From: Cellvibrionaceae bacterium
GTDB lineage: Bacteria > Pseudomonadota > Gammaproteobacteria > Pseudomonadales > Cellvibrionaceae
Reading direction: 5' to 3'
NCBI GenBank assembly: GCA_024707385.1
Contig: JANPZW010000008.1
Coordinates: forward strand, 778,402 to 842,401
Length of the DNA: 64,000 nt
Part shown: positions 1-9,996 of the stretch, in pieces
Layout: each line of letters opens with the position of its first letter
How positions within the stretch are numbered: position 1 is the stretch's first letter
Made by a program: the position numbers and the translations under genes
Notes under the pieces: generated by a model
The model's database searches: none
Told to the model about the DNA's origin: nothing
Seen by the model: the letters and a program-made list of their open reading frames with translations, nothing else

Positions 1-195
1 CTCTCTGCCCAACATCATGAAAGCCAAGAAAAACCCCTCGACACCATCGCCCTTGCCGATCTTGGCGTGGTTCTGACCAGTCGCAGCAAGATCGTCAAAG
101 TCGCGCCACCAGCGGGGCGCAAAGCGGGCATCAAAGTGGCCAGCGTCGATGAACTGATCAATAAACTCAAAAACGAAGCAAAGGTGATTTCATGA
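1..195 (+). CDS. etfB: Electron transfer flavoprotein subunit beta, C-terminal end (partial, frameshifted)
   Basis: This is the 3' end of EtfB, the AMP-binding subunit of the heterodimeric flavoprotein that passes electrons from acyl-CoA and other dehydrogenases to ETF-quinone oxidoreductase. The start begins LPNIMKAKK and the end reads [19 protein letters not shown], both typical of the family's C-terminus. The two parts lie in different frames: the A run at 36-40 has five bases, and six would join KAKK directly to KPLDTIALADLG. This looks like a one-base sequencing deletion. The stop overlaps the etfA start (ATGA), so the pair is translationally coupled. The rest of the gene lies left of the window. 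Confidence 0.9.
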   Translation, partial: LSAQHHESQEKPLDTIALADLGVVLTSRSKIVKVAPPAGRKAGIKVASVDELINKLKNEAKVIS

Positions 196-1120
196 GCGTC
201 CTGGTCATTGCGGAACACGATAATCACGAATTGAAAGCGGCCACGCGCAACACTATTGCCGCTGCCAAAGCGTTCAACAGCGACGTGCATGTGCTGGTGG
301 CCGGCGCCGGCTGCAAAGCTGCAGCCGGCGCAGCTGCGCGCTGCGCCGGTGTGGCCAAAGTCCTGGTGTCAGACGCCGCCCATTACGAACATCAACTCGC
401 TGAAGATGTGGCAGCTCTGGTGGTATCGCTCGCCAGCGGTTACAGCGCAATTCTCGCGCCCTCTTCCAGCAACGGTAAAAATCTCATCCCGCGAGTGGCG
501 GCACTGCTCGATGTGCAACCGCTCTCCGATGTTATGGCGATTGAGGCCAGCAACCAGTTTGTGCGCCCGATCTACGCCGGTAATGTGATCGCCACCGAGC
601 AGAATGATGAACCGGTTAAGGTGATGACCGTGCGCACGACGGCATTCGATCCGGTGGCGGCGGAGGGTGGCAGCGCTGCCGTGGAAGCCGTGGCAGCGCA
701 GCGGCCAGCGGATTGTCCAGCTTTGTCGGTGAACAGCTGGCGCAATCTGATCGTCCGGAACTGACCTCTGCCCGAGTGGTTGTCTCCGGTGGCCGCGGCC
801 TGCAGAACGGCGAGAATTTCCAGCTTCTCTACACCCTCGCTGACAAACTCGGCGCCGCGGTTGGCGCTTCGCGTGCGGCGGTGGACGCGGGGTTTGTGCC
901 CAACGATATGCAGGTGGGGCAGACGGGCAAGGTTGTGGCGCCGGACCTCTACATCGCCGTCGGCATTTCCGGTGCGATCCAGCATCTCGCAGGCATGAAA
1001 GACTCCAAGGTCATTGTGGCCATCAATAAAGATGAAGAGGCTCCCATCTTCCAGGTTGCCGATTACGGTTTGGTTGCCGACCTCTTTACCGCTCTGCCGG
1101 AGTTGACCCAGAAGATCTGA
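192..1120 (+). CDS. etfA: Electron transfer flavoprotein subunit alpha (one frameshift)
   Basis: EtfA carries the FAD of the electron transfer flavoprotein. The N-terminal domain starts [15 protein letters not shown]. The C-terminal FAD domain shows [36 protein letters not shown] and [14 protein letters not shown], all hallmark EtfA motifs. The first half is in one frame to about 712 and the second half in another. Adding one T to the TT at 713-714 gives [14 protein letters not shown] and a single protein of about 309 residues, the usual EtfA length. It overlaps etfB by four bases. I read the break as a sequencing error, not a pseudogene. Confidence 0.93.
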
Positions 1121-1158
1121 TCCTGCGCCTCTCTCGCCGTGTTGGAGTAGAATGTGCG

Positions 1159-1198
1159 GCCTTTCCGCCCGGTGGCTTGGTCTCCCGGGCGGAAAGGC
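1159..1198. other. Perfect 14-bp inverted repeat between etfA and the next gene
   Basis: GCCTTTCCGCCCGG at 1159-1172 pairs perfectly with CCGGGCGGAAAGGC at 1185-1198 across a 12-base loop. It sits 39 bases after the etfA stop and 22 bases before the next start. There is no T tract, so it is either a terminator of the etf operon lacking the usual U run or an RNA structure in the leader of the downstream sensor gene. Sequence alone does not decide. Confidence 0.6.
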
Positions 1199-1220
1199 TA
1201 TCTCCAGAACTGGGAAAGAC

Positions 1221-3348
1221 ATGTCGATGCTGAAGCTGTTTGAGCCGCAGAGCAAAATTCAGAAAGATCGGCAGATCATCCGCGATACCGATATGCGCAT
1301 GGCGAAGTACGGTCGCCGCGGTCTGATCTCCAATATCCTCATTTACACCCTTTGTCTGCTCGTCGAGCAGAACTTCATCCTGCATTACCACACTCTCGCG
1401 ATCGTGCTGACGATCGGGTTGCTGGTGACGACTGCGGCGCGCGGCTATCTGCTGTTTCGCATGGATGCCATCTACCCCAGAGGCCCCACCAGCTGGCGCA
1501 ACAAATATTTTATCGCCACCCTTGTTGGCGCCGCCTGGTGGGGTTTGATCCTGGCCAGTGTGACCCTGGTGATGAACATGGAGGGCGAGGCTTCTCTCAT
1601 GTGGGTGTATACGGTGGTGTTTTTCTCCACCACGGCCCACGCATTTGCGCCTTATCAGCGATTCCTGTCGATCTATCAGTTTCTTGGCATAGTGCCAGCC
1701 GCTTGCTGCACATTTTTTATAGGTGAATTTGTCGGCGTGTTTTACGGCTGCATTCTGTTGTTTTTTTACTTGATGCTGAAACACCACTGCGAATTGATTG
1801 CGTGCAATTACTGGGAGTATCTGGAAGCCCAGGTCCTGTTGGCAAAACGGACTGAAAGTCTGGAGGAGGAAAAGCGCGATACGATCGCGTCGACGCAACT
1901 CACCCACGATTATCTGCAGTTGCTTGGTCACAAAATGGCGGGTTTGCTGAGCAGTCCGCAAGCGGCAGAAGAGGGGGGCGCCATCACCACCAGTGACGGC
2001 GGCGGGCCAGCGCGCGACCTTTGAACAGATCTACCGCAGTGTCGATGAATTTTGCCGCATTATCGCCAAGGATTTGGTTATTCAGTCGCGAGTGTTCAAT
2101 ATCCGCCACTATTTGCAGAATTTGGTGGGCGGCTTGGTGGAGCAGGCGGAGCGCAAAGGAATAGAGCTGGAAACTGCGCTTTCACCGGCATTGCCATGCC
2201 GTCTGCGTGGGGATCCACGGCGTCTGGGGCAGCTGGTTACTGCCATGGTAAAAAGCAGCATTCAACAAAGCGGCGGTGGCGTTATTTTTGTTGAAGTCGA
2301 ATTCGTCCGCGAATATGAAGACGCTGGCGCGCTCCACATCACCATCGCGCGGCAGTCAGAGCGGGGCAAGCGCTTGTTTTTCCAAGAAGGACCCGAGAAG
2401 GGAGTGGTGGCGGATCTCGATCTGATCGTCGCCAAAGGTCTCGCCGAGGCGCTCAAGGGTAGTTTGGATATCAATGAATCGGGCTCGCAGGATGGCAAAA
2501 ATATCCGCCTGCGTCTTCCTCTGGCGGTCGCTGAACCTAAAGACCGGCCTGAATACCATCGTCAGCGTTTCAAAGGCCGTCATTTGCTGCTTATTCATCC
2601 CAATCCCCGCTGGCTGGATCACAAACGCGCCGAGCTGGACACCATGGGCTTTAATGTGCAGACAGCCAGCCAGTACCGCAAAGCACTCAATATACTCACC
2701 GATGCTTTGGCAGAGGACAGGGCCATAAAGTGTGTGGTCTACAACGCCGCTTCCGGTGATGGTGAGCCGGTCGAGTTTTGCAACGATCTATTGGGCCACG
2801 CGGAGCTTAAATACGTGCAGCAGTTCGTCATATGTTCGGATATCGGCAAGAAATTCTTTACCGACCGTATGATGCATTCCAGTGCGTCGGTCCACTTTGT
2901 CGACAAGCCCGCCGGGATTTTCGAATTCGAAATGACTTCGCTGAACCTGTTCGACACCAGCGCTGAAGCGGACCCAAGGACACCCTGTCGGGTGATCTGG
3001 TTGGGGCAGGGAGCTGCTCTGGAAGACGCGCGTTTCGGCGATGGCGCCGATCTGCAGATCCAGAAAATTCAGGATTTGCGTTCGCTGCCGAAGCTGCTGG
3101 ATGAGGGGCAATACCAAATGATCGTTGTGGAAGACAACGGTAATGAGGCTATGGTGAACATTCACGCCATACGCGCTTACGAGCAAAAACATCAGCGGGA
3201 AACGCTGGTCACCATCATCGGTGTCGGTCCCGCGGAATCCGAGCGCGCCATGCTCGAAGCCGGGGTGGACCATTTTATCCACATCGAATCCCTGCTCAGT
3301 GGGGACGGCCGCAACCTGCGTTATTGGAGCGACGGGCGCCACCACTGA
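1221..3348 (+). CDS. Membrane sensor with degenerate histidine kinase core and two receiver-like domains (one frameshift)
   Basis: A protein of about 708 residues once one G is removed from the G6 run at 1973-1978, which joins AAEEG to APSPPVTAAGQRATF. ATG 1221 (MSMLKLFEPQ) is preceded by GGGAAAG. Residues about 35-190 hold six or so hydrophobic segments. A coiled coil (KRTESLEEEKRDT) leads to a helical region and an ATPase-like domain (about 300-450). That domain has RLGQLVTAMVKSSIQQSGGG where a kinase would carry the N-box Asn, and no GxGxG box. No HELRTP H-box is present. Two C-terminal segments (ORNs 'GRHLLLIHPNPRW' and 'CRVIWLGQGAALED' onward) resemble receivers without a clear phospho-Asp. 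I infer a pseudokinase-like signalling protein. The partner is probably the receiver-TPR gene 140 bases downstream. Confidence 0.7.
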
Positions 3349-3488
3349 GGCGCCCACTCCTCCCTGCCAGCTTCCGGTCGTCGCCGACGCGCTGATTTCA
3401 AGCATTCCCACCCGGTCGACTACACTTTTACAAAACTGCGTCAGAGCCGTGAGCTGCCGGCGTATATCATTTGCTGCAAGAGGTCGAA

Positions 3489-5120
3489 ATGGCGCTGAAA
3501 GACCCTGGAAAGCTTCATGTTCTGGTGGTGGACGACTTTTCCAGTTTCCGTTCCACCATGTCGAGCATGTTGAACAAACTCGGCGTCAAGAATATAGAAG
3601 AAGCGAGTAAGGCTTTTGAGGTGCTCAAGTGGTGTAAAGATCGCAAGTTCGACCTGATTTTCTGTGACTACAACCTCGGTCCCGGGAAAAACGGGCAACA
3701 ACTATTGGAAGAACTGCGTTTTCGCAAACTGATCAGCCGCCACACCCTTTTCGTTATGGTCACCGCCGAAGCGAGCAAAGATATGGTGCTCTCGGCTTAC
3801 GACTGCGAACCCGACGATTATTTGATGAAACCGCTGAACCTGCAGGTGCTGGAACAGCGTTTCACCCGCCTGGTGCAAACCCGCGACGCCCTGGTCAAGG
3901 TTTATCAGCTGTTGGAGGCGGAAGATCTGGCCAAAGCGACAGATGAACTCAAACAATTGGTGGAACAGCGCGGTCGCCATACCTCTCTCGCCCAGAAGCT
4001 GCTGGGAGAAATTTTGCTGCAACAGCGCCGTTATCAGGAAGCAGAGAGCCTCTACCAAGAAGTGTTGGCGGGTGGGCGCCGTCTCGATTGGGCGGTGCTG
4101 GGCCTCGCCAAAGTGCATTACGCCCAGGGCGATATCGCCGGGGCCAAGCAGGAACTGAGCGAGCTGATCGACGAAAGCCGCCTGTTTTTGCCCGCCCACG
4201 ATGAAATTGCCAATATCCTCGAACAAGAGCGCGACTTTGATGCGCTGCAGGTAAGTGTGGAAAAGGCGGTGGAGCTCTGTCCGCGCTCCATCTTGCGTCA
4301 GCGCAGATTGGCCCAGGTGGCGGAGAACAATGGCGATGTGGGGCGCACCCTGCGCGCTGCTGTGGATGCGATGAAACTGGGGGAATTCTCCTGTCACCAG
4401 GACACGTCAGACGCGCTGCGTTTTTTAAACGCGGCGGCAAACAGTCTCGAGCACAACATCGAGGTGGAAAAAGTCGATGTGCTGGATGAGAGCAAACGCT
4501 GCCTCGACAAATTGATGTCCACCAAGCGCATGGACGTAAATCAGGAGCTGCACGCACGTCTATTGATGGCCAGGGTCGAGGCTCTGTCTGGTCGCGTTGA
4601 GGATGCGAAGCAGACTCTGCGCGACCAGAACGGGTTGTTGAAGGAAAGCACTGGAAAAAACGTCGACATGGATCTGGCGTACGTTGCTTATCTCAACAGC
4701 ATCGGTCAGCTGACTGAGGCGGGAGCACATCTGAAAACCATGGCGCAGCTTTATGAGAAGGACCCTGCGAGCATGGAAAAACTCGATAAGTTGCTCCCGG
4801 AGCCACGCAGCGAGGCCAACCGCAGGCGGGTGGCGCAACTCAACAAAACGGGTATCGAGCTTTATAAGGAAGGTCACTATGATGAGGCGTTGCGCTTCTT
4901 CAACCGCGCGACCCTGTTGTATCCCCGCCACATAGGCCTGCAGCTCAACCGCCTGCAGACATTGATTGCCAAGGTCAAAGCGGAGCCCGCCGATGAGGTT
5001 CTGCGTGCGCAAATGCGCGAGCAATTGGAAAAAGTGGATACATTATTGGCGGCCGACCCCAATCCCACACAGCTGGAACGTTTTCGCCAGCTGCGCGACA
5101 AGACCCGTCAGGTGGCCTGA
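3489..5120 (+). CDS. Response regulator: receiver domain fused to tetratricopeptide repeats
   Basis: The N-terminal receiver (about residues 10-130) has VVDDFSSFR with the acidic pair, phosphoacceptor Asp in LIFCDYNLGPGKNG, the Thr/Ser position in FVMVTAEAS and the conserved Lys in DDYLMKPL. The remaining 400 residues are helical repeats of TPR type (for example QRRYQEAESLYQEVLAGG and EGHYDEALRFFNRATLLYP). There is no DNA-binding output domain, so it probably acts by protein-protein contacts. ATG 3489 is preferred over an upstream TTG (3471) because GAGG lies five bases before it. It follows the degenerate sensor and is likely its partner. Confidence 0.85.
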   Translation: MALKDPGKLHVLVVDDFSSFRSTMSSMLNKLGVKNIEEASKAFEVLKWCKDRKFDLIFCDYNLGPGKNGQQLLEELRFRKLISRHTLFVMVTAEASKDMVLSAYDCEPDDYLMKPLNLQVLEQRFTRLVQTRDALVKVYQLLEAEDLAKATDELKQLVEQRGRHTSLAQKLLGEILLQQRRYQEAESLYQEVLAGGRRLDWAVLGLAKVHYAQGDIAGAKQELSELIDESRLFLPAHDEIANILEQERDFDALQVSVEKAVELCPRSILRQRRLAQVAENNGDVGRTLRAAVDAMKLGEFSCHQDTSDALRFLNAAANSLEHNIEVEKVDVLDESKRCLDKLMSTKRMDVNQELHARLLMARVEALSGRVEDAKQTLRDQNGLLKESTGKNVDMDLAYVAYLNSIGQLTEAGAHLKTMAQLYEKDPASMEKLDKLLPEPRSEANRRRVAQLNKTGIELYKEGHYDEALRFFNRATLLYPRHIGLQLNRLQTLIAKVKAEPADEVLRAQMREQLEKVDTLLAADPNPTQLERFRQLRDKTRQVA

Positions 5121-5167
5121 CCGGTCCTTTTACAATTCCATGACCGGCCCTTGAGGCCCCTGAAAAG

Positions 5168-5986
5168 TTATTTCGAGCGGAATTCAGCCCATACCGGACA
5201 GTGATCGGAGGGTTTGTCCATGGCGCGGATGCTGTAGTCGATGCCGGCGTCGGCACAGCGGCTGGCCAATTCGCGGCTTGCCAGAATCAGGTCGATGCGC
5301 AGGCCGCGTTTCGGGTCTGCCTCAAATCCGCGGCTGCGGTAATCGAACCAGCTGAAGCGATCCGCCTCTTCGGGATGCAGGGTGCGGAATGTGTCCACCA
5401 AACCCCAGTCCAGCACCTTTTGCAGCCATTCGCGTTCCTCCGGCAGAAAGCTGCATTTGCCGGTGCGCAACCAGCGTTTGCGGTTTTCTTCGCCAATACC
5501 TATGTCGCGGTCGGTGTGCGAAACATTCATATCCCCCATGACGATCAATTGGTCAGCGTGGGAGTAGTGTTCGCTCAAATGGGCCAGCAAATCGGCGTAA
5601 TAGCGTCTTTTATTGGGAAATTTCACCGGGTGGTCCTGGCTCTCACCCTGGGGAAAATAACCGTTGAGGATATGCAGTTTGGAGCCGTCGGGCAGTTGGA
5701 AAGTGCCGCTGATGAAGCGTTTCTGGTCATCCGGCGTGTCACCGATAAAGCCTTTGGTGACGTTGAGAAAGGGATGTTTGGATAAAAGCGCTACGCCGTA
5801 GTGGGTCTTCTGGCCGAAGAATTCCACGTGGTATCCCATGCTGGTGATTTCCTCCAGCGGAAACTCCCCATCCGTCACTTTGGTTTCCTGCAGACCGATG
5901 AAATCCGGTTGATGGTGGGCAATGATCTCGGCGATCTGATGCAGGCGAAGGCGCACGCTATTGACGTTGAAAGAAACACATTTCAT
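5168..5986 (-). CDS. xthA: Exodeoxyribonuclease III
   Basis: An AP endonuclease and 3'-5' exonuclease of the EEP fold, acting in base excision repair. Seen: start [15 protein letters not shown], metal-binding Glu in [10 protein letters not shown], catalytic Tyr/Asn region [22 protein letters not shown], the RIDLILAS segment, and the terminal [10 protein letters not shown] with catalytic Asp-His. Length of 272 residues is normal. The ATG at 5986 is used because family proteins begin MK.VSFN; four upstream codons (MRLP) are probably untranslated. It converges on the receiver-TPR gene. Confidence 0.95.
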   Translation of the reverse strand: MKCVSFNVNSVRLRLHQIAEIIAHHQPDFIGLQETKVTDGEFPLEEITSMGYHVEFFGQKTHYGVALLSKHPFLNVTKGFIGDTPDDQKRFISGTFQLPDGSKLHILNGYFPQGESQDHPVKFPNKRRYYADLLAHLSEHYSHADQLIVMGDMNVSHTDRDIGIGEENRKRWLRTGKCSFLPEEREWLQKVLDWGLVDTFRTLHPEEADRFSWFDYRSRGFEADPKRGLRIDLILASRELASRCADAGIDYSIRAMDKPSDHCPVWAEFRSK

Positions 5987-6042
5987 TGGGAGTCTCACGG
6001 TTCAAAAAAACAGGCGAGGCTTATAGCACAAGCAGGTGGCAA

Positions 6043-6074
6043 GAAAAACAAAAGGCCCCGCAGGGCCTTTTTTT
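6043..6074 (-). terminator. Rho-independent terminator after prc
   Basis: AAAGGCCC (6051-6058) pairs with GGGCCTTT (6063-6070) over a four-base loop. T-rich flanks lie on both sides, so it could work in either direction. On the minus strand it lies 18 bases beyond the prc stop, in front of xthA, and would separate the two transcripts. Confidence 0.85.
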
Positions 6075-6091
6075 AATTCGCGCGAGATGGT

Positions 6092-8289
6092 TTAAAAGTT
6101 GGCCACCTGTTGTTTGGGTGAGCGCATGAGTTCCACCAGGTCGAGCAGGATGTATCCGGCCTCATTCAAAAGGGCGTCGGCTTCCGTATCTATGGTGCGG
6201 GTGGTCTCAGCGGCGACTTTCTCCGCGTTGGATTCCTCTTCTTTTTCGTAGTCGCGGTAGGCTTCGAGATTTTCAAAAGGCTTCAGCCCTTTGGCGGAGC
6301 GGCGTTTGTTTTCCATCAGCATCTGCTCACGCTCAAGATCCTCTTTTTCCTTAATTCGGGTCTGCTCATTCAGCGAAACCTGCGTGCGCGCTTTATTACG
6401 CTGCATAAGGGCGACCTGCTCCTGCAGCAGGATAATGTCGGGATCCTTTTCTGAGCGTTCGCGGTGCAGCTGGTCGAGGGTCGGCAACATTTGGCTGAAA
6501 TCAAAATATTTGCCGTGTTTGGCTGCCGCAATCTGATCCCATGGCAGGGCGGTAGGATAGGCAGATTCACCCACTTCATCCTGGTCGATCAACATCGGTA
6601 GGCTAATGTCCGGAATGATGCCGCGATGCTGAGTGCTGTCACCGGAAACGCGATAGAACTTTGATTCGGTCAATTTGAGCTGACCTTCTGGCAGGTCGCT
6701 CAACAGCTGCACGGTACCTTTACCAAAGGATTGTGAGCCGACGATGATGCCGCGCTGATAATCCTGGATGGCGCCAGCGAAAATCTCCGACGCCGAGGCG
6801 CTCAACCGGTTGATCATCACAATCAGCGGGCCGCGGTAGAGCGCGCGTGAACGCGAGCGATTGTGCTGGGAAATGCGGCCATCCGCCTCTCTGATCTGCA
6901 CCACCGGACCCTGGTCGATAAACAGATCCGTCAGCATGGTGGCTTCCTGGAGGGAGCCGCCGCCGTTGTTGCGCAAGTCCAGAATAATCCCCTCGACATT
7001 GTCGTCCTGCAGTTCGCGCAGGAGTTTGGCGACATCGCGGGTTGTGCTGCGGAAATTCTGGTCGCCGCGGCGGTAAGCTTCAAAGTCGTGATAGAAGGCC
7101 GGGATATCAATAACGCCGACTTTGCGCTTGCGGGTGCCGTCGCTGATTTCGATCACGGCTTTCTGCGCCGCCTGATCTTCAAGTTTTACCGTGCCGCGGC
7201 GGATTGCCACGACTTTGGGGGCGGTATCGCCGGTCAAAACCTCCAGACGGACAAAGGTGTCTTTTTTGCCGCGGATTTTGTCGACCACCTCATCCAGGCG
7301 CCAGCCGACTACATCGACGATTTCCCCTTCCATGCCCTGGCCGACGCCGATGATTTTATCCGCCGCCTTGAGCTGGCCCTGCTTGTCGGCGGGGCCGCCG
7401 GCGACAAGACGCACGACCTTGGTATGCTCATCTTCGGACTGCAATACCGCGCCAATGCCTTCCAGCTGCAGTGACATATTGATGTTGAAGTTCTCCGAGG
7501 TGCGTGGAGAAAAATAATTGGTGTGCGGATCGTAAAGCACGGTCAAGGAATTGATCAGGCTTTCGAAAACGTCCTGGGAATTCTGTTGGGTGGTGCGGTG
7601 CAGCTGGTTTTGTAGCGGCGCTGCAAGGTGACTTTCGCTTCATCGACGGTTTTGCCGGCGAGTTTGAGATTCAGCACGCTCAATTTAAGGCGTTTGTCCC
7701 ACAGATCGTCCGCCTCTTCGCGATTGAGGGGCCAGGGCGCCTTTTCGCGGTCCATTTCGACCGCATCCGCACTTTTGAAATCGAAAGAGACTGCTGGGTT
7801 TTCCAGCTGCGCCAATACCCATTCAAGGCGATCGACCACGCGCTTCTGATACACCTGGTAAATCTGGAAGCCGGGCTTCAACTCGCCCTTTTTCAGGTAA
7901 TCGTCGTGCTGATTTTTGTCCTTCATGAAGGCGTCCACATCAGCCTGCAGGAAGTAAAGCCGGGCGGGGTCGAGGGTTTTGAGATAGTTGTCGAGAAATT
8001 CAATGGACAGCTTGTCGTCGATGGGCAGGTTGCGATAGTGCCGTTTGGACAATTTATCGAGGATATCCATAGTCGTGACCGACTGGGCCTTGGTGGGCTC
8101 AAGCGGAACTTTCGCTACCGCCTCGGCAGGCGCTTTGGGCGCTTCCAGGGCAGCTTTTGCGGATTCGGGAGGTGCTGTGGGGGCTTCGGCGAAACTGTCC
8201 AGGGCCAGGGTGGCGGCGAGGACACCCCAAAAAATGCGTGCGAAAAACAATTGAGTGAATCCTGAAGTTGAGCTGGAAGAGGAAGTCAT
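6092..8289 (-). CDS. prc: Carboxy-terminal (tail-specific) protease Prc (one frameshift)
   Basis: A periplasmic S41 protease that degrades proteins by C-terminal recognition and trims cell-wall hydrolases. ATG 8289 gives a signal anchor (FFARIFWGVLAATLALDSFAEA). It is followed by the N-terminal Tsp domain (TMDILDKLSKRHYRNLPIDD), then DPHTNYFSPRTSENFN, a PDZ domain (GIGAVLQSEDEHTKVVRLVAGG) and the S41 core. The catalytic Ser lies in SASASEIFAGAIQDY and the Lys in QSFGKGTVQ. The two halves are in different frames. The T4 run at 7608-7611 (AAAA on the coding strand) needs one more base, giving RRYKNQLHRTTQQNSQDVFE. The restored length is about 732 residues, close to the Pseudomonas protein. Confidence 0.93.
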
Positions 8290-8694
8290 AATCACCTGGC
8301 CGGTCTGTTGCGCGAGGCGCGCCGTCGTAGCACCGGTATCGAAAAGTTTAGGAAACTCCACCTCGTTCGTCGAGGGGACCGCACAAGTTGTCACCCGTCC
8401 GCGGGCGATTCGCACCCGGTTCAGTCCGATCCGAGAAGGCCTATGCTATAACAACCGCAGTGCCCATTAAACAAAAGACGGTGCGGTTGTTTGGCCCTTG
8501 TTAGTCAGCGGCAGCGGGCAAGGGTTCCGGTGCGGATCGGAAGCGGTTAACGCGTTTGCCGTCTGTCCCCGCCCGATCCGCCGCAGCTCCAGCAACCTTC
8601 CTGCCGGCTTCGCCAACCCCCACCCATCGCCTGAAGAAGCGCCGCCACAAGCGCCGGCTAAACTCTAATAATGCCGTTGCTGGTTTGAATTCCC
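8290..8694. other. Divergent intergenic region between prc and the HD-GYP gene
   Basis: No credible gene in 405 bases. It contains an imperfectly spaced inverted repeat (AACAACCGCA at 8450-8459 against TGCGGTTGTT at 8482-8491) next to a TATGCTATAAC sequence that could hold a -10 element. It must carry promoters for both flanking genes. I could not pick a convincing sigma-70 pair. Confidence 0.5.
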
Positions 8695-9996
8695 ATGTTC
8701 GAGCATCAAAAAATCATTGCCATTGGCGATCTGCGCGTCGGTATGTTCGTCACGAAGCTGGATATTGCATGGTTGGATAGTCCTTTTTTAAGCCACACCC
8801 GCGCCATTAAAGACGCCGCCGACATCAAGGCCCTACTTCAGGCGGGGGTCAAAACCTTGACCATCGACCTCTCTCTCGGGGTGGACGTGATACCGGAACC
8901 GGGTATCGAACCCGCTGTATCCGCCCCCCTCTCAATACCGCCACCTGAAATTACTGATGTGCCGGTGCCTGAAGTTGCGGATGTGCCTGCGATGAACGCC
9001 GAAACGCCTGTGCCGCCAGTGGTTGCGCTCGAGCGCGAACTGCAGGTGGCGGTGGAGTTGCGCGACAGGGTCAAAAAAGCGGTGGAAAATCTGTCGCGGA
9101 CCTTGGAGGCAGGCGCCCCGGTGGATGTAACCGAATTGGCGCCGCTGCTGGACAGCACCATCGAAAGTCTAAAGCGCAACGATCAGGCGTTGATGAGCCT
9201 GGTGCACCTCAGCCGTAAGGCACACCGGTTGGGTGACCATGTGTTTGGCACTTTCTGCCTGGTGCTGAATCTGGCTTTGCAGCGCAAGGTTTCCGAACAG
9301 GAGCGGGAGCATCTGGGTGTGGCCGCGCTGCTGCACGAAGCCGGCTGGACACAGCTGCCTTTGAATCTCATCGGCAAACGTTCGCCCTATACGCCGGCGG
9401 AACTGGCGCTGGTGCAAAAACATGTCGCAATTGGTGCGCGGACGCTGGCGCAGTCGGATTTGCCGGAGCTGACCAACCGGATCATTGCGGAGCACCATGA
9501 GCGCCTGGATGGCTCCGGTTATCCCGCGCAACTTCGCGGCGATCAGGTTCATCCCTTGAGCCAGCTGCTCGCTGTGGTGGACACCTATGAAGAGCGGGTT
9601 CATCAACTCACCGATGAGCCCGGCGTGATTCCCACCGTTGCGTTGCGTTCGCTCTATCGGGAGGCAGAGCGGGGTGTGTTCTCACCGGAAGTGGTGGCGT
9701 CACTGATCAGTCTGTTGGGCATATATCCACCCACCACGGCCGTGCTCCTGAAAACCGGTGAGCGCGCCGTGGTACGTGAACATCATTCGGATGCTCCTCT
9801 GCAACCGGTGGTGGCGATTCATTACGACGCCGCGGGCGCAGCCCTGGCGGCGCCATTGGTGGTTGATCTGCGCCAGGCGGCCGAAACCCGGCGGGCGATT
9901 GAAAGCGCCCTCGATCCCGGTGCTTCCGAGGGCGAATACTGGCGCTGGTTGCGGCCATCGGAGGAGCAATTAATTCATGAGAGAGCGGTGCGATGA
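8695..9996 (+). CDS. HD-GYP domain protein with DUF3391 N-terminus; degenerate metal site
   Basis: HD-GYP proteins hydrolyse cyclic di-GMP. The N-terminus (IGDLRVGMFVTKLDIAWLDSPFLSH) is the DUF3391 domain usually found before HD-GYP. A Pro-rich linker (about 75-105) and a helical segment follow. The HD-GYP core at about 180-330 has the GYP motif EHHERLDGSGYP intact and LAVVDTYEERV near the end. However, the HDxGK motif reads HEAGW: Asp is Glu and Lys is Trp. Because that Asp binds the metals, activity may be weak or lost. The last four bases overlap the following kinase (ATGA), so the two are co-translated and probably act in one pathway. Confidence 0.88.
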   Translation: MFEHQKIIAIGDLRVGMFVTKLDIAWLDSPFLSHTRAIKDAADIKALLQAGVKTLTIDLSLGVDVIPEPGIEPAVSAPLSIPPPEITDVPVPEVADVPAMNAETPVPPVVALERELQVAVELRDRVKKAVENLSRTLEAGAPVDVTELAPLLDSTIESLKRNDQALMSLVHLSRKAHRLGDHVFGTFCLVLNLALQRKVSEQEREHLGVAALLHEAGWTQLPLNLIGKRSPYTPAELALVQKHVAIGARTLAQSDLPELTNRIIAEHHERLDGSGYPAQLRGDQVHPLSQLLAVVDTYEERVHQLTDEPGVIPTVALRSLYREAERGVFSPEVVASLISLLGIYPPTTAVLLKTGERAVVREHHSDAPLQPVVAIHYDAAGAALAAPLVVDLRQAAETRRAIESALDPGASEGEYWRWLRPSEEQLIHERAVR

